From positions 92,250 to 156,249 of the forward strand of contig NZ_VIUH01000010.1 of assembly GCF_007993865.1 (NCBI RefSeq): a stretch of DNA of 64,000 bases. Reading direction: 5' to 3'. The notes below the pieces were generated by a model. That model was not told where the DNA came from, did not search any database, and worked only from the letters and a program-made list of their open reading frames with translations. Positions 63,906 to 64,000 of the stretch are shown here, in pieces. The DNA is from Pseudomonas sp. SJZ079. GTDB lineage: Bacteria > Pseudomonadota > Gammaproteobacteria > Pseudomonadales > Pseudomonadaceae. Numbering within the stretch: position 1 is the first letter of the stretch; every line of letters begins with the position of its first letter. The position numbers were made by a program, and so were the translations under genes.

Positions 63906-64000
63906 CTAGTGTTCTGTCCCGCTAATACGCGAACAAAGTCGATGCAACTTTTCGAGGATTGAATCGGCGGTGGCGGTCCACCGGAAAGGTTTGCAGTTTT
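63906..64000 (-). mobile_element. IS630 family transposase, C-terminal end (partial)
   Basis: Translating the minus strand from the right edge gives NCKPFRWTATADSILEKLHR then LCSRISGTEH and a TAG at 63906-63908, the C-terminal signature of IS630-type transposases. The element extends beyond the window; its terminal repeat probably includes GTTCTGTCCCGCTAATACGC at about 63911-63930. Confidence 0.7.

Overview
The window is a chromosomal segment of a Pseudomonas species. The evidence is the block ppsR-ppsA-esterase-Rieske-rraA-cmaX-crfX-cmpX-sigX-oprF at 13.6-23.3 kb, whose order I remember from P. aeruginosa (around PA1769-PA1777), the prp operon of the GntR/AcnD type, OprD-, OprF- and OprO/P-type porins, and high-GC codon use. 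OprF here has a proline-rich linker in place of the cysteine loop I remember from P. aeruginosa, which suggests another lineage (mendocina/alcaligenes/stutzeri-like). That placement is an inference.

Layout. 0-4.7 kb: the end of a c-di-GMP-type protein, then a convergent three-gene operon (periplasmic retropepsin-like protein, inactive-transglutaminase/7TM protein, ATP-grasp ligase). 4.9-13.5 kb: a complete 2-methylcitrate cycle operon (GntR regulator, prpB, prpC, acnD, prpF, prpD) that oxidises propionyl-CoA to pyruvate and succinate. 13.6-17 kb: divergent ppsR and ppsA, which control and carry out PEP formation from pyruvate. 17-23.4 kb: the envelope-stress block cmaX-crfX-cmpX-sigX-oprF. 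23.6-27.6 kb: hrpA, which carries an in-frame insertion derived from a REP repeat.

27.8-33.7 kb looks accessory: a GlxA-type regulator, an alpha/beta hydrolase and a thioesterase, a broken IS4-type transposase, an SRPBCC / saccharopine-reductase-like / DUF2269 trio, and a MITE-like element. 33.7-46 kb holds mostly single-gene units: a COG3904-like protein, HIT, isochorismatase with a divergent GlxA regulator, a ZapB-like protein with zapA, a lipoprotein, a thiol dioxygenase, a secreted M28 aminopeptidase, a CBS protein, a YeeE sulfur transporter, a LysE exporter and an OprD porin. 46-54.6 kb: a PilJ-type chemoreceptor, a PadR repressor divergent from a CrtI-like oxidoreductase with two perfect operators between them, and an AttEFGH-like ABC transporter operon. 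54.8-59.4 kb: an FMN-dependent glutamate-synthase-like protein and a MASE1-CHASE histidine kinase. 59.9-63.6 kb: a KAS III-like enzyme coupled to an ECF sigma factor and a zinc-finger anti-sigma factor, then an OprO/OprP-type porin with a possible Pho box. The right edge enters an IS630 transposase that appears to have truncated a neighbouring gene.

I saw no rRNA, tRNA, CRISPR array or prophage. Intergenic inverted repeats (REP- and MITE-like) are frequent. No single block is clearly a new defence or biosynthetic system. The best leads are the REP-derived exon-like insert in HrpA, the retropepsin/transglutaminase/ATP-grasp operon, the PadR operator pair, and the accessory island.
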